From an uncultured Anaerolineae bacterium (GTDB taxonomy: Bacteria; Chloroflexota; Anaerolineae; Anaerolineales; Villigracilaceae): a stretch of DNA of 61,449 bases. Position numbers and translations under genes: made by a program. The stretch is from positions 1 to 61,449 of the forward strand of contig CAIJPN010000083.1 of NCBI GenBank assembly GCA_903822545.1. Direction: 5' to 3'. The notes below the pieces were generated by a model. It was not told the DNA's origin. It ran no database searches and saw only the letters and a list, made by a program, of their open reading frames with translations. This document shows positions 41,607 to 50,370 of this stretch, one piece after another; within the stretch, counting starts at the first letter, position 1; every line of letters starts with the position of its first letter.

Positions 41607-42515
41607 ATGCTTGCCCGACTGCTTGGCCTCACCCGCCACTCCTACTACCTCTTCAGCGCCTTCCTGCTCACCTGTTTCCTCATTGCCTACATCTGGTGGC
41701 CGCTGGTAGAAGAATACCTCTCCTATATCGATGGCCGCCTGCCCTGGTACTATTATGTCGATTGGCTCCTGCTGGGCATCTTCGCCTTCATGTCCATCAC
41801 CATCATGTCACGCGCCGACCTGCGCACCGATGCCCTGATCGTCTTCGTGGGCATGTGCGGGGGGCTGGTCATCGAAAGCTGGGGCACCCAGACCAACCTG
41901 TGGCACTACTACACCGCCGAACGCCCGCCACTTTGGATCATCCCCGCCTGGCCCATCGCCTCGCTCTCCATCGACCGGGTCACCCGCTTGCTGAAGTGGA
42001 TTTCTGATTGGCTGGAAGAACGATTCAGAACCCGCTCAAAGCGTGGCAGCGGGGCAAATGGGGATTTTCCCAGCCTGGGTCAGCCCCATTTAACGGGAGC
42101 AGCTCTCCCCCTCGCAAATTCCCCGGCGGAAAAAAACCGCCCTGCCGCCGCCTACCGTTTCATCTACTGGATCATCTTCCCGGGCTTTTACATCCTCATG
42201 CTTTCCTTCGTAGCCCCCACCTTCCACAAATCCCTGACACTGGCCGCCCTGGCTTTATGCCTTTTCCTGATCCTGACGCCCACCGACCACCGCATGGCTG
42301 TCCTCACCTTCCTGGCAGGCTCCGCACTTGGATATTTCCTCGAACGCTGGGGCACCACCCGCGAATGCTGGACTTATTACACCTTCCAGACCCCGCCTGT
42401 TTTCGCCGTTTTCGCTCACGGGCTGGCGGCGGTGGCCTTTTGGCGCGCCGGGCAGCTGCTTACACTGGTTCTCGGCAGGATGAAATTGCCGTTCACAGCC
42501 TCCAAAGCTTCCTGA
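41607..42515 (+). CDS. Polytopic membrane protein with internal duplication, function unknown
   Basis: The product has 302 residues and about seven membrane helices. The two halves are related: GMCGGLVIESWGTQTNLWHYY (about 89-109) in the first and GSALGYFLERWGTTRECWTYY (about 248-268) in the second, each followed by a hydrophobic P-rich segment. They are separated by a hydrophilic loop of about 50 residues. The E-x-W-G-T...W-x-Y-Y core is a candidate functional site. It starts 70 bases after the cytochrome gene but behind a strong terminator, with TATAAT at 41594 too near for a normal leader. No known family is recognised. Confidence 0.65.
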   Translation: MLARLLGLTRHSYYLFSAFLLTCFLIAYIWWPLVEEYLSYIDGRLPWYYYVDWLLLGIFAFMSITIMSRADLRTDALIVFVGMCGGLVIESWGTQTNLWHYYTAERPPLWIIPAWPIASLSIDRVTRLLKWISDWLEERFRTRSKRGSGANGDFPSLGQPHLTGAALPLANSPAEKNRPAAAYRFIYWIIFPGFYILMLSFVAPTFHKSLTLAALALCLFLILTPTDHRMAVLTFLAGSALGYFLERWGTTRECWTYYTFQTPPVFAVFAHGLAAVAFWRAGQLLTLVLGRMKLPFTASKAS

Positions 42516-42546
42516 TTTTGGATGTCCGGCCCAACCTCGCGAGACG

Positions 42547-42578
42547 TTGGACTCTGCGGCACCAAGACGGTATATAAT
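42547..42578 (+). promoter_or_regulatory. Candidate promoter of the GGDEF gene
   Basis: TTGGAC (42547-42552) and TATATAAT (42571-42578) are spaced 18 bases apart using TATATA as the -10. The start codon ATG 42633 is 55 bases further on. Confidence 0.5.
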
Positions 42579-42632
42579 TATTGAAATGCTACCGAATTCC
42601 CAACAACACCTGTTTAAAAGGCCAGCCATAAC

Positions 42633-43643
42633 ATGAGTGACCTTCCAAAAGGAATATCGATCCTTTGCAACGATCTGGGAGAGATCGAGAAAGTTGTTCA
42701 CGACGATATCGGCTTACCGTCGCTGGAAGATGCCAAAACGGGGAAAGTCAATTTTTTTCGTTTAATTGACCGCCCCAGCATGGATAAAGCCCGGGCTTTT
42801 ATCACAGACTTGCGCATCAGCCGCAAACAGGTCAACCAGATTTTAACTGTCAAAACCAAAGATAATCAGATTAACATCTATTTTTCGGGGGCCAGGGTTG
42901 GGCGCCGCTTTCTCATTGTTGGCGCGCGCAATGCCGATGACTTGCAAAAACTGTACGCAGAGATACAAGCCAGCGTTGAACAGCAAAAACCCCAACCCGA
43001 AAACCCTGTCCGGCAGCGCACAGAAGAACCCAAAAACACGCCCAGGCCGGTGGCTGAGCTCGAAAAGTTGACCAGCGAGCTTTCTCACACCCGCGACCAA
43101 CTCGACAAGAAGAACGAAGAGCTTGACAAAACCAGCCAGGATCTATACGCGCTGGCCACCATCGACACCCTGACAGGCGTTTACAATCGCCGTCACTTCC
43201 TGGCTCGTGTTCGGGAAGAATTGCGGGCTGCCGAGCGCTACAAGCGCTCCCCGGCCTTCCTGGTGATCGATGTTGACAATCTCAGCCAGATTAACGAGCG
43301 GCATGGCTACCAGACTGGCGATGAAATCTTGAAATCGGTGGGTGATATTACCCTGGCGGTTCTTCGCAAAGTGGATATTGTTGGTCGCCTGGATGGGGAT
43401 GAATTTGGCGCGCTGCTGCTGGAGATTACCCGCGAAAATAGCGTTGTCATCGCCAAACGCCTGCAAAAAAAGCTGTCTGACATTACCATTGAAGTCAAAG
43501 GCAACTCCTTCCAGGTCACAGTCAGCGTGGCGCTCATTCACCTGGTGGATGGCAAAGGCGCGCTCGATAAACTGCTCAGGCAGGCCGAAAAACTGCTTCA
43601 AAAGGCCAAGCAGGCCGGGGGTAACCAGGTTATCCAGGCATAA
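42633..43643 (+). CDS. GGDEF-domain protein with DGDEF signature (possible diguanylate cyclase)
   Basis: The product has 336 residues, cytoplasmic. Residues 1-115 form an unassigned N-terminal sensor region; a coiled coil (ELEKLTSELSHTRDQLDKKNEELDKTSQDLYALA) precedes the GGDEF domain: DTLTGVYNRRHFL, AFLVIDVDNLSQINERHGYQTGDEIL and GRLDGDEFGALLLE. The first glycine of the signature is Asp (DGDEF); the metal-binding DVDN aspartate and the second-half GDEF are intact. No RxxD inhibitory site is seen where expected. It either makes cyclic di-GMP with altered efficiency or acts as an effector. The riboswitch at 7485 is a plausible distant target. Confidence 0.85.
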   Translation: MSDLPKGISILCNDLGEIEKVVHDDIGLPSLEDAKTGKVNFFRLIDRPSMDKARAFITDLRISRKQVNQILTVKTKDNQINIYFSGARVGRRFLIVGARNADDLQKLYAEIQASVEQQKPQPENPVRQRTEEPKNTPRPVAELEKLTSELSHTRDQLDKKNEELDKTSQDLYALATIDTLTGVYNRRHFLARVREELRAAERYKRSPAFLVIDVDNLSQINERHGYQTGDEILKSVGDITLAVLRKVDIVGRLDGDEFGALLLEITRENSVVIAKRLQKKLSDITIEVKGNSFQVTVSVALIHLVDGKGALDKLLRQAEKLLQKAKQAGGNQVIQA

Positions 43644-43655
43644 AATTGAGTTTTG

Positions 43656-43687
43656 CCCGGGTTCTTGCACAGAACCCGGGTTTCTTT
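43656..43687 (+). terminator. Terminator of the GGDEF gene
   Basis: CCCGGGTTC and GAACCCGGG flank a seven-base loop and are followed by TTTCTTT. It lies 13 bases past the stop codon and just before the transporter gene. Confidence 0.85.
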
Positions 43688-43707
43688 CAGCGGAGAATCT
43701 CCAACGC

Positions 43708-44544
43708 ATGAACATCTCTATTGATTATCGAAAATCTGTTGTCTTGCTCATCATCACTGCCATTTTGTGGAGTTCTAGCGGTATTTTCGTGAGGCTGCTC
43801 AACTGGCAGCCGATCGCGATCCTGGCCGGGCGCAGTATTTTCTCGGGGCTGTTGTTTGCCTTCTACCTGCGGCGTTTCCCGCGTAGTTTTTCACGCTGGC
43901 AGATTTTGGCCACGCTTGGCTATATCTCCACCCAGTTCCTGTATGTTTCTTCGGTCAAGATGACCACTGTGGCCAATGCCATCTTCCTGCAATATACTGC
44001 CCCCATTTACATCATCTTTCTCGGCTACTGGTTCCTGCGCGAAAAACCCACCCGCACCGATTGGATTTCGATGGTGGTGATTTTTGCCGGGCTGATCCTG
44101 TTTTTCAGCGGCGACTTGAGCCTGAGTGGTTTCTATGGCAACATCCTGGCCGCCCTGAGCGGTGCCACCATGGCACTGATGATGGTGGCCTTCCGAGCTC
44201 AGAAAAACGGCAATCCTGCTGAAAGTGTGCTGCTGGCGAATGTGCTGGTTGCCACCCTGGGATTTCCATTCGTCTTGCAGCAACCCTGGACGGTGCAAAA
44301 CTGGCTGATTATCGCCTTCCTGGGGATTTTCCAGATCGGCCTGTCATTTGTGCTCTATACCCTGGCCATCAAGCATGTTCCGGCGCTGGAAGCCACGCTG
44401 CTGGGCACGCTGGAGCCAATTCTCAGCCCGCTGTGGGTTTTCTTGATTTTGGGAGAAAAGCCGGGCGGGCTGGCTTTTTTGGGCGCGCTGGTGGTACTTG
44501 GTGGGGTTATTTATAATGCGGCTGCCAACCCGGCGAGTGAGTGA
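43708..44544 (+). CDS. EamA/DMT-superfamily transporter
   Basis: The product has 278 residues and ten predicted membrane helices in two EamA halves: LLIITAILWSSSGIFVRLL and GNILAALSGATMALMMVAF. PIYIIFLGYWFLREKPTRTDW (helix 4 to loop) and LEATLLGTLEPILSPLWVFLILGEKPGG near the C-terminus are the family signatures. DMT transporters export or import small metabolites, amino acids or sugars; the substrate is not readable. CGGAG precedes ATG 43708. The last codons overlap a possible GTG start of the Smr gene. Confidence 0.9.
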   Translation: MNISIDYRKSVVLLIITAILWSSSGIFVRLLNWQPIAILAGRSIFSGLLFAFYLRRFPRSFSRWQILATLGYISTQFLYVSSVKMTTVANAIFLQYTAPIYIIFLGYWFLREKPTRTDWISMVVIFAGLILFFSGDLSLSGFYGNILAALSGATMALMMVAFRAQKNGNPAESVLLANVLVATLGFPFVLQQPWTVQNWLIIAFLGIFQIGLSFVLYTLAIKHVPALEATLLGTLEPILSPLWVFLILGEKPGGLAFLGALVVLGGVIYNAAANPASE

Positions 44545-44546
44545 AT

Positions 44547-44801
44547 ATGGCCAAGCTGAAATTGGATTTGCACGATATTTATAATCGCGGCGACCAGATT
44601 GAAGCCGAGCTTAACCGAATTGTGAAGGAAGCGCTTGAACGGAAAATTGAGTTGGTTGAGATCATTCCGGGTAAGGGCAGTGGTCAGCTGAAGAAGAAGG
44701 TGCTGCGTTTTTTGAACCAGGGCAATATCAAGGCCCTGTACCACCGGGTTGAAAAGGATGATAAGAATTTTGGGCGGATTTTTATCCACTTCAAGTTTTG
44801 A
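44547..44801 (+). CDS. Small Smr-domain protein
   Basis: The product has 84 residues: KLDLHDIYNRGDQIEAELNRIVKEAL and LVEIIPGKGSGQLKKKVLRFL, with the LDLH motif and the GKGSG loop of the stand-alone Smr domain. Smr domains are nucleases or nucleic-acid-binding modules related to MutS2 and implicated in ribosome rescue or nicking. ATG 44547 is two bases past the transporter stop; a GTG at 44541 would overlap it. It is followed by a bidirectional terminator. Confidence 0.85.
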   Translation: MAKLKLDLHDIYNRGDQIEAELNRIVKEALERKIELVEIIPGKGSGQLKKKVLRFLNQGNIKALYHRVEKDDKNFGRIFIHFKF

Positions 44802-44805
44802 ACAA

Positions 44806-44878
44806 GAATCTCGGGCAAAAAGGGATTTTTCCGCTGCGCGTTCTGCGTTCTCAGCGGTTAATGGTTTTTGCACGAGAT
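44806..44878. repeat. Small inverted-repeat element with TCTGCGTTCTCAGCGG core
   Basis: AATCTCG...GCAAAA and TTTTGC...CGAGATT arms enclose a TCTGCGTTCTCAGCGG-type core. The type recalls short non-coding repeats seen in many genomes. No coding role is supported. Confidence 0.4.
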
Positions 44879-44884
44879 TTAAAT

Positions 44885-44916
44885 AAAAAAAGCGGGTTTT
44901 CCCGCTCTTTTTTATT
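44885..44916. terminator. Bidirectional terminator
   Basis: GCGGG-TTTT-CCCGC (44892-44905) is flanked by AAAAAAA on the left and TCTTTTTTAT on the right, so it can end both the Smr gene (plus) and the rhodanese gene (minus). Confidence 0.88.
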
Positions 44917-44963
44917 TACGTGTGCCTGTGTGCTGTATTTTTGCACGGTGAATGCTGGTGAAG

Positions 44964-45320
44964 TTAATACATCCCAACCATCTTATCGATTCGTAGCGCA
45001 TATTCGTGGATGCCGCCCGCCAGAGAGCGGACGTTTTTCCAGCCCATGGAGAGCATCCAGGCGGTGACATCTGCTGAGCGAATGCCGTGGTGACACATGA
45101 CGATGATCTCGGCTTGCGGGTCTCGCAGGTCGGGTGGAAAGGCTTCCTGGCGTTCCTGGGACATTTTGCTCATCGGGATGATGCGCAGGGCGGGGTGTTC
45201 GATGTGGGCGTAGGTCAATTCCCAGAGTTCGCGCACATCCAGCAGGGTGAATCCATCCCCGGAATCAAGTTTCTGCTTGAGTTCCTGGACACTGATTTCG
45301 GGGATGGTGGATTCATTCAT
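44964..45320 (-). CDS. Single-domain rhodanese (sulfurtransferase-like)
   Basis: The product has 118 residues: ISVQELKQKLDSGDGFTLLDVRELWELTYAHIEHPALRIIPM, then EIIVMCHHGIRSADVTAWMLSMGWKNVRSLAGGIHEYA. The active-site Cys lies in the CHHGIRS loop, of the six-residue sulfur-transfer type. Rhodaneses move sulfane sulfur between thiols. ATG 45320 is preferred over an upstream in-frame start at 45359 because the extension is not conserved-looking. It follows the glucan phosphorylase by 48 bases on the same strand and may be co-transcribed, with no obvious functional link. Confidence 0.88.
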   Translation of the reverse strand: MNESTIPEISVQELKQKLDSGDGFTLLDVRELWELTYAHIEHPALRIIPMSKMSQERQEAFPPDLRDPQAEIIVMCHHGIRSADVTAWMLSMGWKNVRSLAGGIHEYALRIDKMVGMY

Positions 45321-45368
45321 GGCGGGTGATTGAGTCAGGGCAGAAAAAGTGCGTCGCACTTTCAGGCG

Positions 45369-47531
45369 CTATTTTTTCTTGCCGTTCTTTTCCATGGCTG
45401 GCATGTACAATCTTTCGGTGTATTCTTTGACCATGCGGCGGGTGCTGAACTGCGGGGTGATGGTGCGCATGGATTCTTTGACGCGCTGTACCCATTTGAC
45501 CGGTACGTCGTTGGCGTCGCGGCCAGTGTAGTAGAGCGGGATAATCTCGTTTTCGAGGGTGTCGTACAGGCTCTCTGCGTCGGCGCTGTCTTGGACGTTG
45601 GAATCCAGGTCGGCATCGGGGCCGATGGCCCAGCCGTTGTCACCGTTGTAGGCTTCGCGCCACCAGCCATCCAGCACTGAGAAGTTGAGCGCGCCGTTGA
45701 GGGCGGCTTTCATGCCAGATGTGCCGCTGGCTTCGTTGGGGCGGCGCGGGGTGTTCATCCACACATCCACGCCCTGGACGAGGTAGCGGGCGATGTTCAT
45801 GTCGTAGTCTTCGAGGAAGACCAACCGTCCGCCACTTTCGGCCTTTTTGACTTTGCGGTAGACTTCTTGGATGAGCATTTTGCCGGGTTCGTCGGCGGGG
45901 TGGGCTTTCCCGGCGAAGATGATCTGCACCGGGCGGTTGGGTTGGTTGACGATTTTGAGCATGCGCTCGAATTCGCTCAAGGCCAGGCCGGCGCGTTTGT
46001 AGGTGGCGAAGCGCCGTCCGAAGCCGATGGTGAGCACGTAGGGGTCGAGCAGGCCGCCTGCCGCGACAACCTGCACCGGGTGGTAGCCGCCTTTCATCCA
46101 GCGTTCGCGGGTGCGTTCTTGCATGTAGAAAACCAGTTTGCGTTTGAGGTGGCTGCGCACGGCCCACAGTTCTTGGGGTGGGATGGCTTCGATTTTTTCC
46201 CACATTTCAAAGTCGTCAATGTGTTCCAGCCAGTCTTCGCCGAAGTATTTGTCGTACAGGTTGCGGATCCGGCGTGCCATCCAGGTTTGGCTGTGTACGC
46301 CGTTGGTGATGTAGGTGATGGGCACATCATTGATGCTTTTTTCGGGCCACAGGTTTTTCCACATGCGGCGGCTGACCATGCCGTGCAGTTCTGAAACGCC
46401 GTTGCGGCCATCAGAGAATTTGAGCGCCAGCACTGGCATGGAGAAGGTTTCGCCCCAGTTTTGCTGGTGCCGGGCCAGGTCGATGAATTGGTCGCGGGTC
46501 AGGCCGAGTTCGGGCCACAGGTTGGCGAGGTATTTGTCTACCAGCCAGAGCGGGAATTCGTCGTTGCCAGCCGGGACGGGGGTGTGGGTGGTGAAAACGT
46601 TGTGTGTGCGGGTTTCGTTGATGGCTTCTTCGAAGGTTTTGCCGGCTTTGACCAGTTCGCGGGCGCGTTCGAGCGTCATGAAGGCGGCGTGGCCTTCGTT
46701 CATGTGCCAGACGGTGGGGCTGTAGCCCAGGGCGCGCAGGGCGCGCACACCGCCGATGCCGAGCAGGATTTCTTGCATGACGCGCAGGTTGATGTCGCTC
46801 CAATAAAGGCGGGTGGTGAGTTGGCGAACGGTCGGGTCGTTGGCGTCAATGTTGGTGTCGAGCAGGTAGAGGGGCGTCCGCCCGATGCGCAGTTCCCATA
46901 TGCGGGCAGTGACCGGCCCATTTGGGAAATCTACCTGGAGGGTCAGTTCGCTTCCATCTTCTTTGAGAACACGGGCGGGGGGCAGGTTGTCGAAGTTGAG
47001 CGGGTTGTTGGATGTTTCCTGCCAGCCATCTTCTGAGATGCGCTGGGAGAAGTAGCCTTCGGTGTAGAGCAGGCCGACGCCGATCAGCGGCAGGCCGAGG
47101 TCGGATGTTTCTTTGAGATGGTCGCCTGCCAGTACGCCCAGGCCACCAGAGTAGATGGGCAGGGTTTCGTGCAGGCCGAATTCCATTGAAAAATAGGCGA
47201 TTTGCCCATCGTTTTTGGGATGTTGGGTGGCGTACCAGGTGTCTTTGCGCTGGATGTAGTTGTCGAACATGGTGAAGACGGTGTCGTAGATCGACAGGTA
47301 GTTGGCATCCTGGGCGGCGGCGTTCAGCAGGCGGCGTTCGATCTTGTGCAGGAACAGGATGGGGTTGTGGTTGACGCTTTCCCACAGGTTGTTGTCGATG
47401 CGGTTGAACAGGCGCTGGGCCAGGGGGTTCCAGGTCCACCAAAGGTTGTAGGCGAGTTCTCCAAGCCGGTTGATGCGGCGCGGCAGGTCAAAGGTGTGTG
47501 GATGTTTCGATTTGAATGTGGTCATGATCAT
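45369..47531 (-). CDS. glgP: Alpha-glucan (glycogen) phosphorylase, DUF3417-containing type
   Basis: The product has 720 residues. Residues 10-90 carry the DUF3417-type N-terminus (INRLGELAYNLWWTWNPLAQRLF). The GT35 core has IAYFSMEFGLHETLPIYSGGLGVLAGDHLK, HMNEGHAAFMTLERA, TTHTPVPAGNDEF, and GFGRRFATYKRAGL. The PLP-lysine region reads RPNEASGTSGMKAALNGALN followed by VLDGWW, typical of the distant phosphorylase family represented in Thermus and Thermotoga. It releases glucose-1-phosphate from storage glucan. AAGGACT precedes ATG 47531; ATG 47525 is also possible. Length is normal for this short form. Confidence 0.95.
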   Translation of the reverse strand: MIMTTFKSKHPHTFDLPRRINRLGELAYNLWWTWNPLAQRLFNRIDNNLWESVNHNPILFLHKIERRLLNAAAQDANYLSIYDTVFTMFDNYIQRKDTWYATQHPKNDGQIAYFSMEFGLHETLPIYSGGLGVLAGDHLKETSDLGLPLIGVGLLYTEGYFSQRISEDGWQETSNNPLNFDNLPPARVLKEDGSELTLQVDFPNGPVTARIWELRIGRTPLYLLDTNIDANDPTVRQLTTRLYWSDINLRVMQEILLGIGGVRALRALGYSPTVWHMNEGHAAFMTLERARELVKAGKTFEEAINETRTHNVFTTHTPVPAGNDEFPLWLVDKYLANLWPELGLTRDQFIDLARHQQNWGETFSMPVLALKFSDGRNGVSELHGMVSRRMWKNLWPEKSINDVPITYITNGVHSQTWMARRIRNLYDKYFGEDWLEHIDDFEMWEKIEAIPPQELWAVRSHLKRKLVFYMQERTRERWMKGGYHPVQVVAAGGLLDPYVLTIGFGRRFATYKRAGLALSEFERMLKIVNQPNRPVQIIFAGKAHPADEPGKMLIQEVYRKVKKAESGGRLVFLEDYDMNIARYLVQGVDVWMNTPRRPNEASGTSGMKAALNGALNFSVLDGWWREAYNGDNGWAIGPDADLDSNVQDSADAESLYDTLENEIIPLYYTGRDANDVPVKWVQRVKESMRTITPQFSTRRMVKEYTERLYMPAMEKNGKKK

Positions 47532-47730
47532 AGTCCTTTATTTTTGTGCATAACGCGCCAATCATACCATGAAGGTTATGGGCAAACATTGCCATAATAC
47601 CTGTATTCTGCAGGCTGAAAGGTATGGCGCTGCGCTTAGCGTCGAAAACCCTGATATGTAGCATTGTGGGCTAAATATCAGGTCTGTCTTTTAACAGTTG
47701 ATTTTGGTGATTGCGAATCCCCTGGCGTTT

Positions 47731-48630
47731 TTATTTTTTTAGCAGGGTGGTCGTGAAGAAGTTAACCAAATGCTGTTCGTATGCGGCAAAGTAGGCGGTT
47801 CCTCCGCAGTGGGTGGCGGATGGGATGTTCCAATGTTGTTTGGGTTCGTCTGCCAGGGCATAATAGCTGCTGATGCGTTGGCGTTCGTCACTTTGCCCGG
47901 TGGAGATAAACAGGATTGGGCGCGGGGTGTAAGCGCGGATGGCATCCACTGTGGTGGTGGGCGGCAAGGAGCCGGAACGAAGGGCAACCAACCCAAAAAC
48001 ACCCAGGGAGACTGGTAGGCTCAAAGGGTTCTGGAGGCTGAATCCTGGCAGGTTTTCACGCCAGTGCAGCGGGCTGGGCGCATCTAATGCCAGCGCGGCG
48101 ATGCTTGGGGTTTTTACCGATCCTGCCAGGGCGATGGCTGCTCCCATCGAACAGCCATACCCGCCGATTTTGCCGGGGATGACATCGGGGCGGGCATTGA
48201 CCCATTCGGCAGCCTGGGAAACATCGGCCACATCCAGCCACCCAAAGGAACGCGTCCAGCCTTCGCTTTCGCCGCTGGCGCGCTGGTCATACATCAATAC
48301 CCCAAAACCGTGTTTGGATAGCATTTCGGCTACTGGCAGGCTCTGGCGGCGGTCACCGTAATAGGCGTGGATCAGGATCACGGCTGCGCCATTTTTTGAT
48401 GGAATGTACCAGCCGGAGAGGGTCAGCCCGTTGGCGGTTTTGAAGCTCATGTTTTCATACCAGGCTCCAAAGTTTGACGGGGTTTCGCAACAAATCGACC
48501 TTTTGAGCGGGATGGTAAAGGCTGTAGCGGCGGTGGATGCCATGACCATCGAGAAGAACAGAATCATCCCCACAAAGGAGATTGAAATCAATTTCAGGTA
48601 GCGAGTGAGCGAAAATTTCACAGTGCGCAT
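47731..48630 (-). CDS. Membrane-anchored alpha/beta hydrolase
   Basis: The product has 299 residues. One N-terminal membrane helix (LISISFVGMILFFSMVMAST) is followed by an alpha/beta-hydrolase fold: GLTLSGWYIPSKNGAAVILIHAYYGDRRQSL (oxyanion region), GVLMYDQRASGESEGW, and the nucleophile elbow GYGCSMGAAIAL with catalytic Ser in the GxSxG frame. Later ILFISTGQSDERQ supplies the likely acid and SATHCGG the His. It is probably an esterase or peptidase acting outside the membrane; the substrate is unknown. The gene is convergent with nothing upstream and lies 200 bases after glgP's start. Confidence 0.85.
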   Translation of the reverse strand: MRTVKFSLTRYLKLISISFVGMILFFSMVMASTAATAFTIPLKRSICCETPSNFGAWYENMSFKTANGLTLSGWYIPSKNGAAVILIHAYYGDRRQSLPVAEMLSKHGFGVLMYDQRASGESEGWTRSFGWLDVADVSQAAEWVNARPDVIPGKIGGYGCSMGAAIALAGSVKTPSIAALALDAPSPLHWRENLPGFSLQNPLSLPVSLGVFGLVALRSGSLPPTTTVDAIRAYTPRPILFISTGQSDERQRISSYYALADEPKQHWNIPSATHCGGTAYFAAYEQHLVNFFTTTLLKK

Positions 48631-48989
48631 GCTCTACAGAAATCTCCATTGACCCAACTGGGCCATCTAACCCATCTCTTCGCCAATAGGGGCTGTGCAT
48701 TTTGTAGTTCGGGATGTTATCCCGCCTTGCCCAAATATGGGAAAAAATGCGCATCCGCCAGACAAGGCGGGCGATCGGATAAATTACGCAGGGTGGCAAC
48801 CTGGGTTATCTTATTTGATCATACCACTCTTCGTTTGCCGGGGCTGGCAGGTGGATGAATGCTTTTGCAGGGTGAGCCTGGCGCTTCCCCAGGCATGGTT
48901 AACGTTGTACGGATGTTCACAAGATGTATGTCATCGGCTGGATGTGTGATACGATAACGCTCGAAAATTTTGATCGGAGAACCCTGTTG
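48631..48989. other. Divergent intergenic region, no gene supported
   Basis: This region separates the hydrolase (minus) and an MFS gene (plus) and should carry both promoters. It includes a CCCGCCTTG...CAAGGCGGG inverted pair (48720-48768) and, at 48793, a sequence like the right arm of the MITE-like element at 10271. ORFs here lack ribosome sites; CGGAGAACCCTGTTG before 48990 is the ribosome site of the next gene. Confidence 0.45.
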
Positions 48990-50267
48990 ATGATACCAAA
49001 CCACCCCCTTTTCCAAACCCTGCGCGAGCTGAAAGGCAATCCACGCATCACTGTCCTGACCGAAGTGATGTTCGGCATTCCCTATAACTTGTTTATGCCG
49101 TTTTTTTCGGTTTACATGCTCGCGCTGGGTGTCACCGACCAGCAAATTGGCGGCCTCGCCAGCCTGGGGCTGGTGGTGCAGGTTTTTTCGGCACTGCTCA
49201 GCGGTGCGATTGTCGATAAATATGGCCGCCGCCTGACCCTGTTCCTCAATGACCTGCTTTCGTGGAGCATACCCTGCCTGATCTGGGCGGTAGCCCAGGA
49301 TTTGCGCTTTTTCATCGTCGCGGCGCTGTTGAACGGTCTTTTTCGCATCTCACACACTGCCTGGACCTGCCTGATGGTGGAAGACGCCGAAGAGCGCCAC
49401 CTTGTCCACATTTGGACCTGGATCATGATATTCGCGGTTTGCTCGGCGTTTTTCACCCCTCTGGGCGGCTGGCTGGTTGACCGGTTTGGGCTGGTGCCAG
49501 CCACACGCGGGCTGTTTGTCTTTGGCTTCCTCATGCTTACGGCAAAATTTTTGGTGCTCTATATCTATTCACACGAAACCGCGCGCGGCATCCAGCGCAT
49601 GGAAGAAACCCGCCAGCGTTCCCTGTTCGGCCTGCTGGGTGAATATCGCAGCGTTTTAAAACAACTGCTGCATTCCCGGCCCATCCTGGCGGCGCTGGCG
49701 TTAATGGTGATCACCAACATCTTCTCAACCGTTAGCGGCAGCTTTTGGGGGGTGCTGTTCACCACCAAACTGGGCTTTTCAGATGCGGAAATTTCGATTT
49801 ATGTGGCGATTCGCTCCGTTGTAATGACAATCTGCTTCTTCCTGATCGGCCCCCGCCTGACCAACTTGCGCCGCTTCCGCCTGCCGTTATGGATAGGTTT
49901 CCTATTCTTTTTCATCAGCCAGCTATTGCTGGTGATCATGCCCCCGCACATGATCCCGCTGCTGGTGCTGAGCGTGGTGCTCGAAGCGGTTGCATCTGCC
50001 CTGGTCAGCCCAATGACTGAGTCGCTGCTGGCGCTGTCGATGGAATCGGATGAGCGCGCGCGCGTTAGCGCAATGGTCTATGTGGCCCTGATAGTGTTGA
50101 TCTCACCTTTCGGCTGGATCGCCGGTCAGCTTTCGGCCATCGACCGCGCCCTGCCTTTTGCGTTGAATATGCTGCTTTTTGCGCTTGGCATCGTACTGGT
50201 CTGGTTTATTGGCCGGCCAGGGTTTCTCCACCTGGCATCACCCGGGGCAGAAACCAGCAAGGCTTAA
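48990..50267 (+). CDS. MFS transporter
   Basis: The product has 425 residues and twelve predicted helices. The loop 2-3 motif reads SGAIVDKYGRRLTLFLNDLLS, the MFS motif A, and WGVLFTTKLGFSDAEISIY marks helix 7. A cytoplasmic central loop (HETARGIQRMEETRQRSLFGLL) separates the halves. CGGAGAACCC precedes ATG 48990; the open frame extends further upstream without a ribosome site. The substrate is unknown. It is convergent with the M23 operon and separated from it by the GGGA hairpin at 50312. Confidence 0.85.
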   Translation: MIPNHPLFQTLRELKGNPRITVLTEVMFGIPYNLFMPFFSVYMLALGVTDQQIGGLASLGLVVQVFSALLSGAIVDKYGRRLTLFLNDLLSWSIPCLIWAVAQDLRFFIVAALLNGLFRISHTAWTCLMVEDAEERHLVHIWTWIMIFAVCSAFFTPLGGWLVDRFGLVPATRGLFVFGFLMLTAKFLVLYIYSHETARGIQRMEETRQRSLFGLLGEYRSVLKQLLHSRPILAALALMVITNIFSTVSGSFWGVLFTTKLGFSDAEISIYVAIRSVVMTICFFLIGPRLTNLRRFRLPLWIGFLFFFISQLLLVIMPPHMIPLLVLSVVLEAVASALVSPMTESLLALSMESDERARVSAMVYVALIVLISPFGWIAGQLSAIDRALPFALNMLLFALGIVLVWFIGRPGFLHLASPGAETSKA

Positions 50268-50311
50268 TGCCAGGTTGGGTTGCCCGGCAGGAGCCTGCTC
50301 CTGGTGTTCTA

Positions 50312-50345
50312 AAAGCGTCCAAAATCGGGAGATTTTGGACGCTTT
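50312..50345. terminator. Hairpin with C-GGGA-G apex (copy c), between convergent genes
   Basis: AAAGCGTCCAAAATC (50312-50326) and GATTTTGGACGCTTT (50331-50345) are perfect 15-bp arms around GGGA. It lies in the gap between two convergent stops, where a bidirectional terminator is expected, with short T-runs on both ends. The stem differs from copies at 2330 and 2391 while the apex is kept. Confidence 0.8.
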
Positions 50346-50370
50346 GGGGGCTAATAGGATGGGACTTTTT

